Source: Phragmites australis
Lineage: Eukaryota > Streptophyta > Magnoliopsida > Poales > Poaceae
Direction of reading: 5' to 3'
Length of the DNA stretch: 64,000 nt
Assembly (NCBI RefSeq): GCF_958298935.1
Contig: NC_084933.1
Coordinates: forward strand, 9,965,001 to 10,029,000
Made by a program: the position numbers and the translations under genes. This document shows, one piece after another, positions 1 to 11,635 of this stretch. Each line of letters opens with the position of its first letter. Positions within the stretch are counted from its first letter, which is position 1. Below the pieces are notes generated by a model that ran no database searches, was not told the DNA's origin, and saw only the letters and a program-made list of their open reading frames with translations.

Positions 1-1978
1 TATTTTTAATCACCCATCACACCTCAAAAATTGAGCGTAAACAAAAAACTCAGAGAGACAAAGCAAGATGGAAAGTATCAAGGCAATATGACTTCACGGA
101 TGGAATATAAACCATATGTTCCATTCAAAACTATTCTATTTGTCTTTGTGCCCAAAAGCTCACAACTTTGAAGATGAACGAAACAGAGATAAGATCACCG
201 GACAAGTGAACTCTTCACGATGATGGTATAGAGGCAAGAGAATTCAAGACCTCATCACATATACATGTGTATGTGAATTCTATACCTCTAGCATCAAGAA
301 AAACAACTTTCCAAGGTGTTAAAATTTCAGTTCAAAAAGAAAAACGAAAAATCAACAACAAAACACCAAGAACTTGTAGATATGCAAGTGAACAATAGAA
401 GAAAACTAGAAGGAGGAGAATTCAAGCATATGCAAAAACTTAAACTTCATTACTCAAAGAGGTCAACCCTATTTTAAACTGATTACAAAAATTTATCTCT
501 CAAAACTCTCACCTATTATATAAGCTAAGCACTTATCTTTCTCTCTTCTAAAACCCTAGCACAAGACTCTTATGTGGATGGCTCAAGGGGTGGGCTTCCC
601 AAACAGCCAAACCTCTCTTTTGATAGCTTAGAAAACTTGGCCTCTAAGTTTCTGACTGTTCCTAAAATACCCATCTCTTATAGTATATTCCTACCTACCA
701 CCAAGGGTATTTTGGTCTATTTTCTCCACCATCCATCGGACGATTGTGGCACCTTCACGACTTAGCTGCGCCTTAACAAAAGCTTCGTGATGATGCCACG
801 TGCACTTCATCCGTCCGTTGTTTTGTGGCTAAACCGGAAAACTGACTCACACGTTTTTTAAGACGTGACTCACAGCTGCTTGCTTTGACCACAAGCAAGT
901 CTTTCAATGTTAACGTGTGTCCTCCATCAAGCGATCTTGACCACCGGTAAGTCTATCATACTCCCGATCCCTCAGACCGCTTTGTCACTTGCACCGGTAT
1001 CCCCTTTGCTTGACATTGTCAACACGCCGTCTTCATCAATCTTCATCTCTTGCCTTGCTTGATATCCACATGTACTGCTAGGATCATCCTTGACTCCATC
1101 TGGCCTCCTAATCATCCGACATGAAGCACGCCGCTTATCGCCGGTCACTCACTATCGACCGCCAAGTTGCATCCAATACCTGCACACCATGAGACCAGCA
1201 AACATGCATCTCCAGAACCATATAACATCATCACATGTTAGTTCAAATCGAAATCAAGATAAAAAAAGATCAGACGTAACAAAAATATGAACACTGGATG
1301 GTCTGGCGTTCACACCAATGCAACATCGGACCATCCGATGAGTACAACTCCACTGGAACCCGGTTTGCATTCCTCTCCAAAAAAATTAGTCCGTTGAACA
1401 CAAAACCCCAACACCGGATAATACCGTGAACACCTCAACATTTGCCTCAGAACTGAAAAGCTCTGGTGATACTCTTCGGTGTTCCCACGCCCATCACCTA
1501 ACCATCCGGTGAGTACATCTTCCATGGAACTTAGTTTTTCAACCTCTCTAGAAATCTTTGTTTGGTGAAGCCTCCGGTGATCACCCGTGCACACACCGGA
1601 CCATCCGGTGAGGATACCGCACCAGGCTTTCATATTTGCACCCTTTTTTGGAAAAATAAGTCCGGTGCTCACTCTCACTCACATCGGACCTTCCAATGAA
1701 TGAATTTTTCTCTGCCTCTGCACTAAAAAGCTCCGGTGCTTACATCTACCACACACCGGACTATCTGGTGAGGTTAAAAACCCTCACACCAAACTATCCG
1801 GTGAGTGTAAGCTTCCTGCACCGAGATAACGATACAAACTCCAATTCTTTTCAACTTTGGTTAGACAAAATCAACATTGCAGTATAAAATCATGCATATG
1901 CTAACCAACAAAAGCCACACAAACGTCAATCACTCATCACACAAGATAAGCCAAGGCACATCTCAACTTGGTTTCTCA
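1..1978 (-). repeat. 3' LTR of the Copia element (partial)
   Basis: Near-identical over its length to 9656-11635, ending with CA at 1977-1978, where similarity stops abruptly. On the minus strand it starts TGAGAAACC. It carries several near-palindromes of the form ACCGGACNATCCGGTG (for example near 1593-1612 and 1752-1772). About 72 bases are missing at the window edge. Differences from the right copy are scattered substitutions and small indels, consistent with an old insertion. Confidence 0.9.
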
Positions 1979-1990
1979 ATCTTCCCATTG
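1979..1990 (-). other. polypurine tract next to the 3' LTR
   Basis: Immediately inside the 3' LTR the minus strand reads AATGGGAAGAT, a purine run in the position where plus-strand DNA synthesis of LTR retrotransposons is primed. Confidence 0.6.
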
Positions 1991-3386
1991 ATGAGTGCAT
2001 TGACAACATCACAAAGAACAAAGGAAGGTTTGAAGATCGCATAAAAAGCTCATCCAAATGACCAAAAACTCGAGAAAGAGCAATAACATGTCACTTGGCA
2101 TAAGAAGATTGCAAAGGCTCGAAAAGAAGAAGAGATTAGTCAAAACGCAATTAAAATCGCAAAAATGCAAAACATACTCTCCCTATGCTCCCCTTGATGA
2201 ATGCACATGTTACATTTTCTCCCCATTTGAGACTTGCTTTCATGATTTCTTGCCCTTTAACAATGCAAACATCAAAGATAAAACATTATGCAATGCATGA
2301 ATATGCAATCCTAATGAGCTTTCACTAATATACCACAAAGTATTTGGAAGAGTTAGAATTGTCAAAGGGTTGCGAAACTGAGAAGGTGGAGCTCATAATT
2401 GCATAGATGCTCAAAAAGAGACAGTGACACAAGGACATAAATCATTACAAGCTAAACCCAAAAAATTGGTTGGCACATTGAAGTTCACATAGCCGAATCA
2501 TGTTCAAAAGTGACCACCACATAAGCATCCATTCATGCCGGGGCAATACAAGCATGAAGAACTAGCCAATTTCAACCTCAAACTAGGCAAACAAGAGTTT
2601 AGGATATAGGACTTTGTAAAAGCTCACATATGAAACTAAGACTTAGATTGATCAAGTGGTTAAAAAGAATTAACATTTAGGCACATTTCTCTCCTTTTCA
2701 ATTTATCCTCAAGTTGCCTCTTATCCAAACAAAGTATCGCGCGACTGGGTATGGCAAACACCTTGAGGCTTCAAGACAACCGTATTGGCTCATATTTTAG
2801 CACAAGAGACTTGATTTTTCATGATTGTTCAATTTGCACAAGATATCAAGATGGTCACAAGATCAAGTTAAGTAGTTCCTTTGCGACACAAGAAACACAT
2901 GTTCCCCCAGTATTCTATCATGAGCTAAACATTTAACAAAGACATAAAATATAGTGTAATATTTCCCAATCCACTGTCTTGAACCAAGAAGTCCTAAAGC
3001 AAGATATTCATCAAACTAGTCTTAACACAAATATTTACTAAGCCTAAGCACATACAAACATGGTGATCAAAAAGTAGTATTTCATAGCCTACATGATTCA
3101 TAATATTGCCAAATTTCATCTTAGTGAAAGCTAGCTTGCTCGAGATGTTTCATGTCAAAGCATCAAGAAGAGTCTAAGATTAAAAGATTGCTCCGCACAA
3201 CTACTCAACTTAGTCCAAATTCAAGTCTAGCACAAGAAAATGCTAAAAACATACAAGTCAAAGCTGAATTACTATAATTATCTTACATGATGAGATGCAA
3301 TAAAAATACTCAAAAAAGTAAGATAGATTATTTACAAGAGCAACTCCCCCTCACACAATACTATAGGGATGGCATACTCTAAACTC
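1991..3386 (-). other. non-coding 3' interior of the Copia element
   Basis: About 1.4 kb between the end of RNase H and the 3' LTR. SIRE-type elements often carry an extra env-like ORF here. The short open frames seen (for example 2058-2300) do not resemble one, so I see no supported gene. Confidence 0.5.
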
Positions 3387-4082
3387 TCATCTCAAAAAGG
3401 TAAAATTGGTTGCATCTAGAAGCTTGGTAAATATGTTGGCTAGCTGATGTTGGGTATTAATGTAGCTCAACTCAATGTCTCCCTTTTCACTGTGGTCTCT
3501 CAGAAAGTGGAATCTCACATCTATGTGTTTGGTTCTTGAATGCTGTACTGGGTTGTTGACTAAGCTGATAGTACTAGTGTTGTCACACAAAAGTGGCACA
3601 TTCTTAAAATCCAACCCAAAATCTCTCAAGGTAGCAACCATTCATAAAATCTGTGAGCAACAGCTACATATTCAGCTTCAACAGTAGACTGCACAACACT
3701 AGACTGTTTGCGAGAAGACCAACACACAAGAGAAGTACCTAAGAAATGACAAGTACCAGAGGTACTCTTCCTGTCAATTCTACAACCAGCAAAATCCGCA
3801 TCCAGAAAACCTCGAAGAGATAGAGAGAGAGAGAGAGAGAAGAAGTGGCAGAATACCAAGGACCATACTCCAAGTGTGCTTCAGGTACCTGAGTATGCGT
3901 TTCACCGATTGGCGGTGAGACGTCCTTGGTGATGTTTGGAAGTGCACACACAAGCAAACGACGAAGTGAATATCCGATCTTATCGCTGTCAGGTACAGGA
4001 GGGAGCTAATCATGCTATGTACTTTCGCTGGTCCATCTCCTCTCCATCTTCATTCGAATCAAGCATTGTCGAGGTAGCTATC
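3387..4082 (-). pseudogene. Copia RNase H and end of reverse transcriptase (broken)
   Basis: The minus strand encodes the typical Copia sequence after reverse transcriptase: SSLLYLTA, then a YLK segment, the RNase H start GFLDADFAGC, the stretch STVEAEYVA and the carboxy-terminal CDNTSTISLVNNP and KHIDVRFHFLRD motifs. RNase H removes the RNA template during reverse transcription. The frame is broken into overlapping pieces (3387-3641, 3626-3859, 3780-4013), with a short GA microsatellite around 3820-3842 sitting in the coding region. The piece is separated from the rest of reverse transcriptase by the solo LTR at 4083-5763. Non-functional. Confidence 0.88.
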
Positions 4083-5763
4083 TGTAGCGAAAATGGCCCT
4101 ATTATTAGGCCATGATTGTGATTTTGGTTATTAATGACAATATAGTCATTGGGACTAACATGTTTGTCAAGAATGTATATTAGTAAGTCTCATGGATGCA
4201 ATACATGAAGAAGCCACTGAAGCCGGGATAAAGTTTGGTTGAATTGGAAAACATCCCAGGAGGAATGACTTCACCGGATTGTCCGGTTATGGGAGAAATT
4301 TTGCATCGGAGTATTTAACAGAAAAGTCATTTTTCAGAGAAAATTGAAGTTACATGCACTGGATTGTCCGGTGATCTGAAGGACGCATACACTGAACTAT
4401 TTAACAGAATGACTGTTTTTCTGGAGAAAATCTAAGTTGAACTGACCGGATTGTCCGGTGACTTAAAGGAGTTACCACCAGACTATTTAACAGAAGCTTA
4501 GTATTTTGAGAGGAAATGGATTATAAGGCACCAGATGATTCGGTGATGAGATGGATATCACACCAGAGCATTTTGTGATTTGTGTAACGGTGCAGAAGAC
4601 TATAACTCACCGGATTGTCCGGTCATACTATGTGGAGAAACACCGGAGCATTTTGCAACAGCTACTAATAGCTGGCAGACCAGCGTGTGGAGAAGTTCAA
4701 CACACCGGGAGGTCCAGCGATGAAGACAATAGACGCTAGAGCAATTTACACAGAGAGGCTGTCGAAAATAAGAAGGCTCAAGCGTACTTATTGGATAGTC
4801 TGATGATGGATTGAATATTACATTGGACAATCCGATGTTCAGAAGAACTCTGAGTGGAGTTCCAAAGGCTAGTTTCTGAGAATGTACACACCAGATGGTC
4901 CGGTGCTTATACATCTGTTAACGCTAGATCATCCGGTGTTCACATAATATGTGAGCCGTTGGGATAACGGCTAGTCCACGGGGTTGAGACTATAAATACC
5001 CATAAACTCATTCATTTGAAGTTGCTGGAGTCCAGAGAAACCCTTGTACACTTAAGAAGACATCCAAGCCATCCAAGAGCATAAAGTGTTCATCCAACGT
5101 AACTAAGCACACCATTAGTGAGTGATTAGTGCTTATAGACCTAGAGAGAAGAGTTTCTAGGTGCTGCAACCTACAGTACGAATCAAGAAGTGATCCAAAT
5201 GTGTACCAAGAGGTACGCCGACACCTTTGAGTCTTGGTGACTTGCCGGTAACTTGTTGGTCCTTCGACTTGGTGTGGAGCGACGGCAAGAGGATTGTGCA
5301 GGGATGAGGAGGCCCTTGTCTTTGTGACTAAAGCTCCAATGTGAAGACTGTGTACAAGTGACCGAAAAAGAGGTTAGTGGTGAGACCTCGCCTTGGTGGC
5401 TTGGTGGCTCTTCGTGCTTGAGGCATTGTCTTGGTGACTTGGTATCTCAAGAGCCGTGATTGAAAGAGACTTGGCAACCGGGAGCATACCTTTTGTGGAG
5501 CTCCAACGTGGACTAGGGGTTGCTTGTGTGCCACTGATACCAAGGGATAAAAATCCCTCATGCCGAGTTTATCTCTCTACCTCATTTACATTTCCTCATT
5601 TACTTACTTGCAATTCTCTTAAGCGGTAGATTAGACACACTAGATAAGCCTAGAACACATTTAGATAGAAATTGAGATAGGCTTATCTTGTGAAAGTTTT
5701 AGAGCCAATAGTTTTAAGTATCCTAATTCACCCCCCCTCTTAGGACGTCCTCAATTCCCTTCA
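4083..5763 (+). mobile_element. solo LTR nested in the Copia pol region
   Basis: It begins TGTAGCGAAAATGGCC and ends CTTCA. It is homologous, in opposite orientation, to the LTR at 29989-31461, so it belongs to that family. No internal region or second LTR is attached, which marks it as a solo LTR left by recombination between two LTRs. The flanking five bases are ctatc (4078-4082) and ccatc (5764-5768), a target duplication with one mismatch. On the minus strand the host element reads KPLATP on the right and TSTMLDS on the left, contiguous Copia pol sequence, so the insertion point is exact. It carries many ACCGGATTGTCCGGT-type near-palindromes (for example 4271, 4359, 4443, 4609). Confidence 0.85.
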
Positions 5764-6560
5764 CCATCGGTGTGGCCAAGGGCTTCGCATCGCTCATATC
5801 AAACTTCTTTAGTAAATCCTTGGTGTATTTCGTCTAGTGGATGAATGTACCTTACTTGTATTGCTTGATTTATAGTCCGAGAAAGAAGTTGAGCTCACCC
5901 ATCATCGACATCTCAAATTCTCTACTCATAATGTCTGCAAACTTGGCCATAAGAGCATAAGAAGAACCACTAAAGATGATATCATCTACGTAAATCTGAA
6001 TAAGTAGGAAATCATTGTCATGCCTTAGAGTGAACAAAGTTTTATCTACAGACCCCATCTCATACCCATGCTCAAGCAAGAAAGACTTAAACCCTTCATA
6101 CTAAGCTCGAGGAGCTTGCTTAAGCCCATACCAAGCCCTCCTAAGCTTATACACTCTATGAGGGTATTTGGGGTGCTCAAAATCTGAGGGTTGCTTGACA
6201 TAGACCTCTTCTTCTATGAAATCATTTAAGAAAATACTTTTGACATCCATTTGGTACTACTTGAAACCTTGGAATGTCGCAAATGCAAGAAGAATTCTAA
6301 TGGCTTCTAGCCTAGCTACTGGTGTAAAGGTCTCTCCAAAGTCTATCCTCTCTACTTGAGTGAAACCTTGAACCACAAGTCTAGCCTTGTTTCTCACTAT
6401 AGACCCATCCTCCCCCTATTTGTTTTTGAAAACCCATTTTATGCCAATGGTGTGAACATTATGAGGTGGTTCTACTAGGACCCAAACTTGAGTTCTCTCA
6501 AAATTTTCTATTAATGCATGGCATTGACACAATTTGAATTAGATAAAGCATGTCCAACAT
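5764..6560 (-). pseudogene. Copia reverse transcriptase (broken)
   Basis: On the minus strand this reads as the Copia RNA-dependent DNA polymerase: KWVFKNK, KARLVVQGF, DFGETFTPVARLEAIR, the tip of the fingers and palm with QMDVKSIFLND, then WYGLKQAPRA, IYVDDIIF (the catalytic YVDD box, residues encoded near 5975-6000) and GELNFFLGL. It ends in KYTKDLLKKFDMSDAKPLATP at the solo LTR boundary. Several in-frame stops are present, so the protein is not made intact. The longest open piece is 5870-6079. Confidence 0.9.
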
Positions 6561-6736
6561 CATGGGGCTCGAAATAAGCAATGAATGCAAAATCAGTAAA
6601 GTGAGCATGACGAGCAGTTTGGAATGAGTTACCCTCTCGCTAAGATCACGAATCATTGGTGTGGTGGATGACACCGTTGAATGTGCTGAGGGGCCTCACA
6701 CAGTGAGAGGACATTGTGAGAGGACCTATCTCTCCC

Positions 6737-7078
6737 TCAAACACTACTAATAGGCTCGAAAGTAGCTAAAATGAAAGTAGACACTGCAGGACCCTCTACT
6801 GGAGTAGAAAAAATAGGAGCTAGCTCGGGAGTGATTGTAGTAGGAAGTAGTAGATCACCCTCATCATCCCTAAGAGCTGGAAGGTCACCATCCAAGAAGA
6901 TGCTTTCACCAATCTCATGGTAACCTGCACACTCAAAGAAAGCACTAGCACAAGGGGTTGATTCATTAAAGGTCACATTATAGGGCTCCATGATGGTGTT
7001 AGTGTCAAGATTAAAGACCCTGTAAGGATGATCATGAAGAGAATACCCCAAGAAAATGCCATTTTGTTCGTGACGCAT
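6737..7078 (-). pseudogene. Copia pol linker between integrase and reverse transcriptase
   Basis: A 113-residue open frame starting with NGIFLGYSLHDHPYRVFNLD matches the segment of plant Copia polyproteins that follows the integrase core (consensus GIFLGYS...YRVFN). It is followed by an acidic, Thr/Pro-rich linker. Upstream it joins directly to a protease motif, so the integrase zinc finger and DDE catalytic core, normally about 1 kb, are deleted. Confidence 0.8.
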
Positions 7079-7430
7079 CTCCGTTCATATGGCACGAACA
7101 ACCGAAGTCAATGAGCCACTTGTTCTCCAGGCCTCCGCATACTACCTACATGTGAGAAGAGTAGTAGGTGGATGATTCAGTACTGGGGTTAGTCATAAAC
7201 TTCTTGTGAATCTAGTATTGGGTCACACGCTCTGAGGTAGTAAAAGCATGTGCATGCAAACCAATCCTAGCGCTAGCACGCTGGGGGCAAGTACCTCATT
7301 GAGGAGAGTGTGGTCTGCCAAAGAGCTGTGACTCAAAGCCTCTTACATGTGAACCAAAACCATATGAGTCATGGGTTCCATGCCGGGCAACACCTCTAGG
7401 CAGAGGCTGAAAAGCGCTAGGGACTCATGA
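7079..7430 (-). pseudogene. Copia protease remnant
   Basis: The minus strand contains NKWLIDFGCSCHMNG (about 7081-7125), the Copia aspartic protease active-site region (consensus WLIDSGCSRHMTG). The Ser after the catalytic Asp is Phe here. This part is joined directly to the post-integrase linker at 7078. The remaining sequence up to about 7430 has no clear match and carries stops. Confidence 0.72.
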
Positions 7431-7733
7431 GTGGAAGCAAGGAAAAGACTCATCTATACCAATAGAGGGGCGGTACATGTCCCGGGTGCTCCACTCCCAC
7501 TTGCTCCACTCATCTCTCCTACAGTGAAAGCAAAACCTAGCCAAGTGACACTCTCTCTGGCAGTAGGTGCAGTGGTAGCGTCTCTTGGGAACTCAACTAC
7601 CAGTCACTCGGGGCTCTCTCACAGGCTCTCTTATCTTAGGTTGTGGAGCTCTTTTGGGTTGTGATGTGAGCTTATTCTTTGTGGGTTGTGGAATGAGTTT
7701 CTTGATGGTTTGTGATTTTGGACTTCTCAACTT

Positions 7734-8543
7734 CTAGGGTAGTAGGTGTGGTGAACACAGTCTTACTCCCCCATTGTAAGCCACCCTCTCAAAACCCAAT
7801 TCAAGAGTCAAGCCCGCCTTATCGGTACACATCTTGGTCTTGGCCAAGATCAAGTTTATTTTGCCTTTGCCCTCTGAGCATTTCTTCACCCAGTTGAGTT
7901 TGTCTTGAAAGATAGTGCAGGTGGAACAATTTGGCTGCACATCCTTCAAACTCCCAACACTCTCCAATCTAGATTTCAATTCCTTAATGTGCTTGGCTTT
8001 CAGTTCAACATCCTTTGCAAGCAAATGGCTATTCTTGCAAGCACCTAAGGGAGTGGACCTAGACTCCTCCTCAAGAGCCTTCTTCTCAGTAGTCTCAAGT
8101 CGACTAGCAACTTGAGCATTTAAAGCTTGAAGCTTGGCAAGTTTTATCATAACCACCAAATAACTCTCACACTCATCATCATGCCTAGACCCAAGCAATG
8201 CAATCTCAGAAGAAACAGACTCATACTTAGACCTAAGCTCCTTCAACTCACGCACAACTTTCTTAAGTAACCTATCCTGACTAACAAAAGCATCATTCAA
8301 GATATCGACTTGGATGGAAAGCTGGTCGTAGGAAGGTAATACCTCGGAGGGATCAATCTCGGAGTCAGTATCGTTGTTCTCGCCCGCTATGAAGCAGAGG
8401 CCTTTGAGGTCCTTAGCTTTCTTCTTGCTCTTCATTTGCAATTCATGGTCGTCTGAGCTCTCCTCCTCGCTTGAAGAGGTGTTGATGTCACTGAGAGCTG
8501 CCACGAATGCCCTAGAAGCTGCCTTGGCTGCCTTCTTGGCCAT
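7734..8543 (-). CDS. gag C-terminal coiled-coil ORF of the Copia element
   Basis: A 269-residue open frame, lysine-rich at the start (MAKKAAKAASRAF), then an acidic serine stretch and SEEESSDDHE, followed by GLCFIAGENNDTDSE and long heptad-like helices (LKKVVRELKELRSKYES, KHIKELKSRLES). This acidic block plus coiled coil after the zinc knuckle is typical of SIRE/Maximus gag proteins. It lies downstream of the gag N-terminal part in another frame, so a frameshift separates them. It remains open, but there is no evidence that it is expressed. Confidence 0.75.
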   Translation of the reverse strand: MAKKAAKAASRAFVAALSDINTSSSEEESSDDHELQMKSKKKAKDLKGLCFIAGENNDTDSEIDPSEVLPSYDQLSIQVDILNDAFVSQDRLLKKVVRELKELRSKYESVSSEIALLGSRHDDECESYLVVMIKLAKLQALNAQVASRLETTEKKALEEESRSTPLGACKNSHLLAKDVELKAKHIKELKSRLESVGSLKDVQPNCSTCTIFQDKLNWVKKCSEGKGKINLILAKTKMCTDKAGLTLELGFERVAYNGGVRLCSPHLLP

Positions 8544-8549
8544 CTTGTC

Positions 8550-9463
8550 GTGGTTCTTCTTGAAGAAGGGCTTCTTGTTTTCTTCTTGTGCTTGTCATAG
8601 TCGTGGTCACTGTCTTCCTTCTTCTTGAGTTTGGGGCAGTCTGCCTTGAAGTGGATAGTGTCACCACACTCAAAGAAGGCACGAGAACTGCCCCTCCTTT
8701 AGTCTCAGCGATTGTTGTAGAAGCGGGTAAATTTCTTCACGATTAGTGCAAGATCCTCATCATCAAGCACATCCACCTGCTCCTTTGTGATAGAGACCAA
8801 GGAAGACAAAGCAAAACCACCAGATAAAGTGTTAGCATAAGAAAAACCAACTATAAACTGGTTGTCACCACTAGGTCCAGAAACCAATGCCATATTCTAA
8901 GACAGGGGGTTTTCGAGACCAATTCGAGCCGCCTTGGCTATCTCGGTGGACTTGAGCTTGCTGAAGAATTCATCACAAGTTAACGTGTCGTAACTTGATG
9001 ACTCTTCAATGCTCAAGATCTTCACTTTCCATATGCTACGATCCAGAGCATAGAGAAGCTTGACCGCTCTCTCGTGGTCAGAATAGGGGAAAACACCAGT
9101 TGATCGAAGATTGTTAACAATTTCATCAAAGCGAGCAAACATGGCATCAAAAGACTCTCTGATGCCTTGCACAAACATTTGATATTCTTGGTTGTATGTG
9201 CTTTGGCTTCTGGCTTTAATCTGATTAGTGCCTTCATGAAAGACACTCAGAGTAGTCCAGATCTCCCGGGTAGTACGGAGGTACTGAACCCTGTCAAACC
9301 CATTCCAACTCAGTCTTGTGAACAAAATATTTCTGGTCTTGTTGTTGGCCTCATACTGTTTGATTTGAACCTGAGTCATGCAAATAGCAAGGATCTCATA
9401 GTTGGAATCAACTACCTCCCAAATTGCACTTCCTTGGCTTAAGAGATAAGCCTCCATGCGCAC
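8550..9463 (-). pseudogene. Copia gag N-terminal (UBN2-type) domain and zinc knuckle, frameshifted
   Basis: 8897-9463 encodes 188 residues with the gag features WEVVDSNYEIL, ANNKTRNILFTRLSW, AREIWTTL-like REIWTTLSVFHEGTNQIK, FDEIVNNLRS and YDTLTCDEFFSKLKS, the UBN2/gag-polypeptide fold that forms the virus-like particle. The next part (8705-8893) is in a different frame. The CCHC knuckle near 8625-8675 reads FFECGDTIHFKADC: the first cysteine of the usual CxxC pair is Phe, so RNA binding through zinc would be lost. Start chosen at the methionine MRMEAYLLSQG, shortly after the primer site. Confidence 0.85.
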
Positions 9464-9568
9464 CTTTCAGTAAAAAAATCACGGCCATCAAACAGCCGAA
9501 TCTTCCCACTTCTCTTCATATCGCCTACAGATCATAAAGCCGGTTAAGGTCAACAATTGAATAAAACT

Positions 9569-9581
9569 GGCTTTGATACCA
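9569..9581 (-). other. primer-binding site (Met-tRNA type)
   Basis: On the minus strand TGGTATCAAAGCC directly follows the 5' LTR end, one base different from the initiator-Met tRNA complement TGGTATCAGAGCC used by most plant Copia elements. It fixes the LTR boundary at 9584. Confidence 0.8.
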
Positions 9582-9583
9582 AT

Positions 9584-11635
9584 TGTAGGACTGAAAACTA
9601 GAGGAGGGGTGAATAGACGCCTCAACAATTTCTTATGAAATAGATGGCCTCCTCCTATTTTTAATCACCCAACGCAGCTCAAAGCTTGAGCGTAAGCAAA
9701 ATAAATACTCAGGGAGACAAAATGAGATAGGAAGTTTCAAGGCAATATGACTCCACGGATGGAATATGAACCATAGATTTCATTCAAAACCATTCCATGT
9801 GTCTTTGTGCCCAAAGACTCGCAACTTAGAAGATGAACGAAACAGAGACGAGATCACCAGGCAAGTAAACTCTTCAAGATGATGTTCTAGAGGTAAGGGA
9901 ATTCAAGACTGTATCACATATGCATGTGTATGTGAATTCTATGCCTCTAGCATAAGGAAAAATAACTTCCTAAGGTGTTGAAATTTCAGCTCAAAAAGAA
10001 TAACGAAAATCAACAACAAAATACCAAGAGCTTGCAAACATGCATGTGAACCAATAGAAGAAACTAGAAGGAGGAGAATTCAAGCATATGCAAAAACTTA
10101 AACTTCATTACTTAAAGAGGTCAGTCTTATTTTAGACTGATTACAAAGATTTATCTCTCAAAACTTTCACATATTACATAGGCTAAGTACTCCTCTCTCT
10201 CTCCTCAAAAACCTTAGCACAAGGCTCTCATGTGGATGGCTCAAGGGGTAGGCTTCCCAACCAGCCAAACCCCTCTATTTATAGCCTAGGAAACTTGAAC
10301 CCCAAGTTTCCTTAACTATTCCCAAAATGCACATCTCTTGTAGTACATTCCTACTTATCACCGGAGGGATTTTGGTCCATTTTCTCCTCCATCCATCGCA
10401 CGACCGTGGCACCTTGACGACTTAGCTTCACCTCGACGCAAGCTTCGCGATGATGCCACATATACTCCATCCGTCCAAGGTTTTGTGGCCAAACCAGGAA
10501 ACTGACTCGCATGCTTCTTAAGGTATGACTCACAGCTGCTTGCTTTGACCTCAAGCAAGTCTTCCAATGTTGAAGCGTGTTCTCCATCTTGCTATCTTAA
10601 CCCCCGATAAGTCTCTCCTGCTCCTGATCCCTCGAGCCACCTTGTCACTTGCACCGGCATCCCCTTCGCTTGACTTTGTCAACACGCTGCCTTCATCAAT
10701 CTTCATCTCTTGCCTTGCTTGACATCCACGTGTACCGCTAGGATCATCCTTAACTCCGCCTGACCTCCTTGATCGTCCGGCACCAAGAACCCTACTTAAC
10801 CCTGATCACTCGCCGTCGATCACCAAGTTGCATCCATCACATGCACACCATGAGACCAACAAACATGCATCTCTAGAACAATATAACATCATCAAGTTAG
10901 TCCAAATTGAAATCAAGATGAAAAAGATCAAATGTAACAAAAATATGAACACTGGATGGTCCGACGTTCACACCAGTGCAACACTGGACAATTTGATGAG
11001 TACAACTCCACTGGAAGCCAGTTTGTAGGCCTCTCTGGAAAAATTAGTCCGGTGATCATAAAATCCCAACACCGGATAATGCTGTGAATACCTCAACATT
11101 TGCCTCAGAACTGAAAAGCTCCGATGATACTCTTTGGTGTTCACACGCCCATCACTAGACCATCCAGTGAGTACATCTTCATTGGAATTTAGTTTTTTAA
11201 CCTCTCTGAAAATCTTTGTCCGGTGATGCCTCCGGTGATCACCTGTGCACACACCGGACCATCCGGTGAGGCTACCACACCATACTTTCATATTTGCACC
11301 ATTCTCTGAAAAAATTAGTTTGTTGTTCACTCTTACCCACACCAGACCTTCTGGTGAATGAATTTTTTCTGCCTTTGCACTGAAAAGCTCTGGTACTCAC
11401 ATCTACCACACACCGGACTATCTGGTGAGGTCAAAAACCCTCACACTGAACTATTCGGTGAGTGTAAGCTTTCTGCACCAAGACAACAATACAAACTCCA
11501 ATTCTTTTCAACTTTGGTTAGATAAAAATCAACATTGCAGTATATAACCATGCATATGCTAATAAAAAAAGCCACACAAACATCAATCATTCATCACATA
11601 AGATAAACCAAGACACATCTCAACTTAGTTTCTCA
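9584..11635 (-). repeat. 5' LTR of the Copia element
   Basis: 2052 bases from TGTAGGACTG to TTTCTCA, paired with 1-1978. The boundary is set by the primer-binding site on the left and by loss of similarity to the other LTR on the right. It carries the same near-palindromic ACCGG...CCGGT motif series (for example 11251-11270). Confidence 0.92.

Larger units (their letters stand above)
1..11635 (-). mobile_element. SIRE/Maximus-like Copia LTR retrotransposon, decayed, left end cut by window
   Basis: Two long direct repeats (1-1978 and 9584-11635) flank an interior that on the minus strand reads gag, protease remnant, reverse transcriptase and RNase H, the Copia order. Window position 1 aligns with 9656, so about 72 bases of the left LTR lie outside the window; full length would be about 11.7 kb. 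The long LTRs, the Met-tRNA-type primer site and a gag with a long coiled-coil tail fit the SIRE/Maximus lineage of plant Copia elements. It cannot be autonomous: all coding parts carry stops or frameshifts, the integrase core is absent, and a foreign solo LTR interrupts pol. The five bases after the right LTR (aatta) may be the target duplication, but the matching copy is outside the window. Confidence 0.9.
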
